A DNA stretch of 64,000 nt from positions 6,076,001 to 6,140,000 of the forward strand of contig NZ_CP077970.1 in NCBI RefSeq assembly GCF_024758505.1, given 5' to 3'. A model generated the notes under the pieces. It worked only from the letters and a program-made list of their open reading frames with translations, ran no database searches and was not told the origin of the DNA. This document shows, piece after piece, positions 62,584 through 64,000 of this stretch. Position numbers and translations under genes: made by a program. This DNA is from Bradyrhizobium arachidis. Its GTDB lineage: Bacteria > Pseudomonadota > Alphaproteobacteria > Rhizobiales > Xanthobacteraceae. How positions within the stretch are numbered: the first letter of the stretch is position 1; each line of letters opens with the position of its first letter.

Positions 62584-63765
62584 CTAGATGACTTTCCGCT
62601 GCGCAAGGCTCTTCATCAGCGCACCGATGCCGAAGCTCCATGGCTCGCATTCGTCACTGGTGCGCATGCGGTTGATCAGCTTGCCGAGTTGAGGCGCCGA
62701 AATCGTGACGATGTCATCGCGCTTGTGGGTGAAGCCCTGCCCCGGCGCGTCGCGATCCTCGACCGGCGCGAACATGGTGCCGAGGAACAGGACAAAGCCG
62801 TCAGGATATTGATGCACCGTCCCAATGGTCTGCGCGACGAGGTCGGTCGGATCGCGGCTGATCTTGCTGATCGAGGAGTTGCCGTTGAGGACGAAGCCGT
62901 CCTGCCCCTTCACGTTGAGACTGATGTCGAGCTTGCGCGCGTCGTCGAGGGTGAACGTGTCGTCGAACAGGCGCAGCAGCGGGCCGATGGCGCAGGAGGC
63001 GTTGTTGTCCTTGGCCTTCGACAGCAGCAGCGCCGAGCGTCCCTCGAAGTCGCGCAGGTTGACATCATTGCCGAGCGCGCCGCCGACGATTTTGCCGCGG
63101 CTGGAGACGAACAGCACCAGCTCCGGCTCGGGATTGTTCCAGGTCGATTTCGGATGCAGCCCGGCGTCCATGCCGGTCCCGACCGAGGACATCGTCGGCG
63201 CCTTGGTGAAGACCTCGGCGTCGGGGCCGATGCCGACCTCCAGATACTGGCTCCAGGCGTTCTGCTCGATCAGCACCTGCTTCAGTCGCATCGCCTGGTC
63301 GGAGCCCGGCTTGAGTTTTGACAGATCGTCGCCGATGAGCCGCGTCACTTCCTTCCGGATCGCCTCGGCTGAAGCCGGATTTCCCTTGGCCTTCTCCTCG
63401 ATCACCCGCTCCAGCATCGAGACGGCAAAAGTGACGCCGGCCGCCTTCAGCGTCTGAAGATCGACCGGGGCGAGCAGCCACGGTTTTTGCCGGTCGCGAT
63501 GGTCGGGCGGCGTATTCGCCGCAATCGCCTCGAGATCGCCGATCCGCTCGCCCTTGGTCTCGCCCAGCGCCTTTGCGGGATTGTCCTCCTCGCAGAGCGC
63601 GCTGATGGTCGGAAACCGCGCGGTGACGTCGAACACGCCGTCGCCGCGCACGGCGACTACGGCCGGACCGTTGGCCTGCGGCAACCAGACGCGCCCCGCC
63701 AATGTCCCCTTCGTCCCGTCCTCGGGCAGAAGCTCTTTTGCCGTCAGTGCCGCTTCCGACTTCAT
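62584..63765 (-). CDS. FAH-family (fumarylacetoacetate hydrolase-like) sugar acid enzyme
   Basis: 393 aa from ATG 63765 (AAAAGGA upstream); the frame extends 56 codons further but those look unlike the family. The FAH C-terminal fold is recognisable: IGPDAEVFTKAP, PEPELVLFVSS, GNDVNLRDFEGRSAL with metal ligands Glu/Asp, and GDG/GTM-type ending. Sugar-acid members of this family dehydrate or hydrolyse 2-keto-3-deoxy sugar acids in oxidative aldose pathways. Its position beside galactose/arabinose oxidation genes suggests such a role (inference); it is not GguC by length. Confidence 0.85.
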   Translation of the reverse strand: MKSEAALTAKELLPEDGTKGTLAGRVWLPQANGPAVVAVRGDGVFDVTARFPTISALCEEDNPAKALGETKGERIGDLEAIAANTPPDHRDRQKPWLLAPVDLQTLKAAGVTFAVSMLERVIEEKAKGNPASAEAIRKEVTRLIGDDLSKLKPGSDQAMRLKQVLIEQNAWSQYLEVGIGPDAEVFTKAPTMSSVGTGMDAGLHPKSTWNNPEPELVLFVSSRGKIVGGALGNDVNLRDFEGRSALLLSKAKDNNASCAIGPLLRLFDDTFTLDDARKLDISLNVKGQDGFVLNGNSSISKISRDPTDLVAQTIGTVHQYPDGFVLFLGTMFAPVEDRDAPGQGFTHKRDDIVTISAPQLGKLINRMRTSDECEPWSFGIGALMKSLAQRKVI

Positions 63766-64000
63766 CGCATCGGTCCTTTTTCCAGTCTCGTGATCGCCAA
63801 TCATTGCGGCGTTAGCCGCCGCGACACCAAGAACACCATTTGAAGGACTAGCGCTACTGGCAGAACTGCAATTCGACCACGCCGCGCGCAACACCCTATT
63901 GCACCGCGGAACCATTTGCGACGCAACATTCAAAATGAGACTGCCCGTTAAGCCGCACGGGCCTGCGACGCGTGCGCTGCATTCGAGTTCGGTTAGCCTC
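63766..64000. other. Window end, non-coding upstream of FAH gene
   Basis: 235 bases with no convincing gene. It probably holds the FAH-gene promoter. No palindrome was recognised. Confidence 0.35.

Noticed and set aside
62341..63321. 326-codon plus-strand frame opposite the FAH gene
   Set aside because: Antisense to a recognisable gene; starts in a promoter region and has no ribosome site.

Overview
This 64 kb window is GC-rich chromosomal DNA of an alphaproteobacterium. Gene content, codon use and several families of palindromic intergenic repeats point to Bradyrhizobium or a close relative. This is inference: there is no rRNA or other marker gene. I see no tRNA, rRNA, CRISPR array, insertion sequence or prophage. 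The window is mostly catabolic and respiratory operons, plus one giant surface or secreted protein gene.

Layout. 1-1527: the tail of an ABC ATPase gene and an M20-type amidohydrolase. 1531-4117: a LysR regulator divergent from a ring-cleaving dioxygenase and an alpha/beta hydrolase, resembling the hydroquinone/quinone detoxification pair MhqO-MhqD. 4622-16300: one 3,892-codon gene for a modular RTX-type protein (FecR-like domain, beta-propeller, cadherin-like repeats, nidogen-like domain, three RTX blocks, two duplicated unnamed modules). 16.3-17.0 kb: a palindromic repeat and two small ORFs. 17033-28386: a membrane-bound cysteine-type formate dehydrogenase (alpha, beta, gamma), a small Tat-signal protein, a TorD-like chaperone fused to a DNA-binding domain, five translationally coupled accessory genes of mostly unknown function, and a divergent polyferredoxin. 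28407-30637: a WD40-cytochrome c fusion and three small envelope proteins. 30794-38748: an amidase plus an oligopeptide-type ABC transporter with a divergent LysR regulator. 38872-48309: a polyol/sugar operon (MalEFGK-type transporter, short-chain dehydrogenase, FGGY and PfkB kinases) preceded by a SorC-type regulator and a HAD phosphatase. 48382-53976: nitric oxide reductase norEFCBQD. 54479-62260: a GntR-headed aldose operon (galactose 1-dehydrogenase, GalM, lactonase, ChvE-GguA-GguB), followed by an FAH-family gene at 62584-63765.

How the parts work together. Formate oxidation and NO reduction are respiratory modules suited to low oxygen. The rest imports and degrades organic solutes typical of soil and rhizosphere: peptides or amides, polyols, aldoses and aromatics. 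Several regulatory sites can be read directly. Two near-identical TTG-N8-CAA boxes precede norE and norC. ATT-N7-AAT and ATAC-N7-GTAT palindromes lie at the two LysR promoters. A repeated palindrome lies upstream of both transcription units of the polyol locus. A TAGTCA-N7-TGACTA dyad lies upstream of the GntR operon. In both sugar ABC operons a strong hairpin sits just after the binding-protein gene.

The items most worth a second look are the HTH-TorD fusion with direct repeats upstream of it, the five-gene formate dehydrogenase accessory block, and the duplicated unnamed modules and nidogen-like domain of the giant protein.
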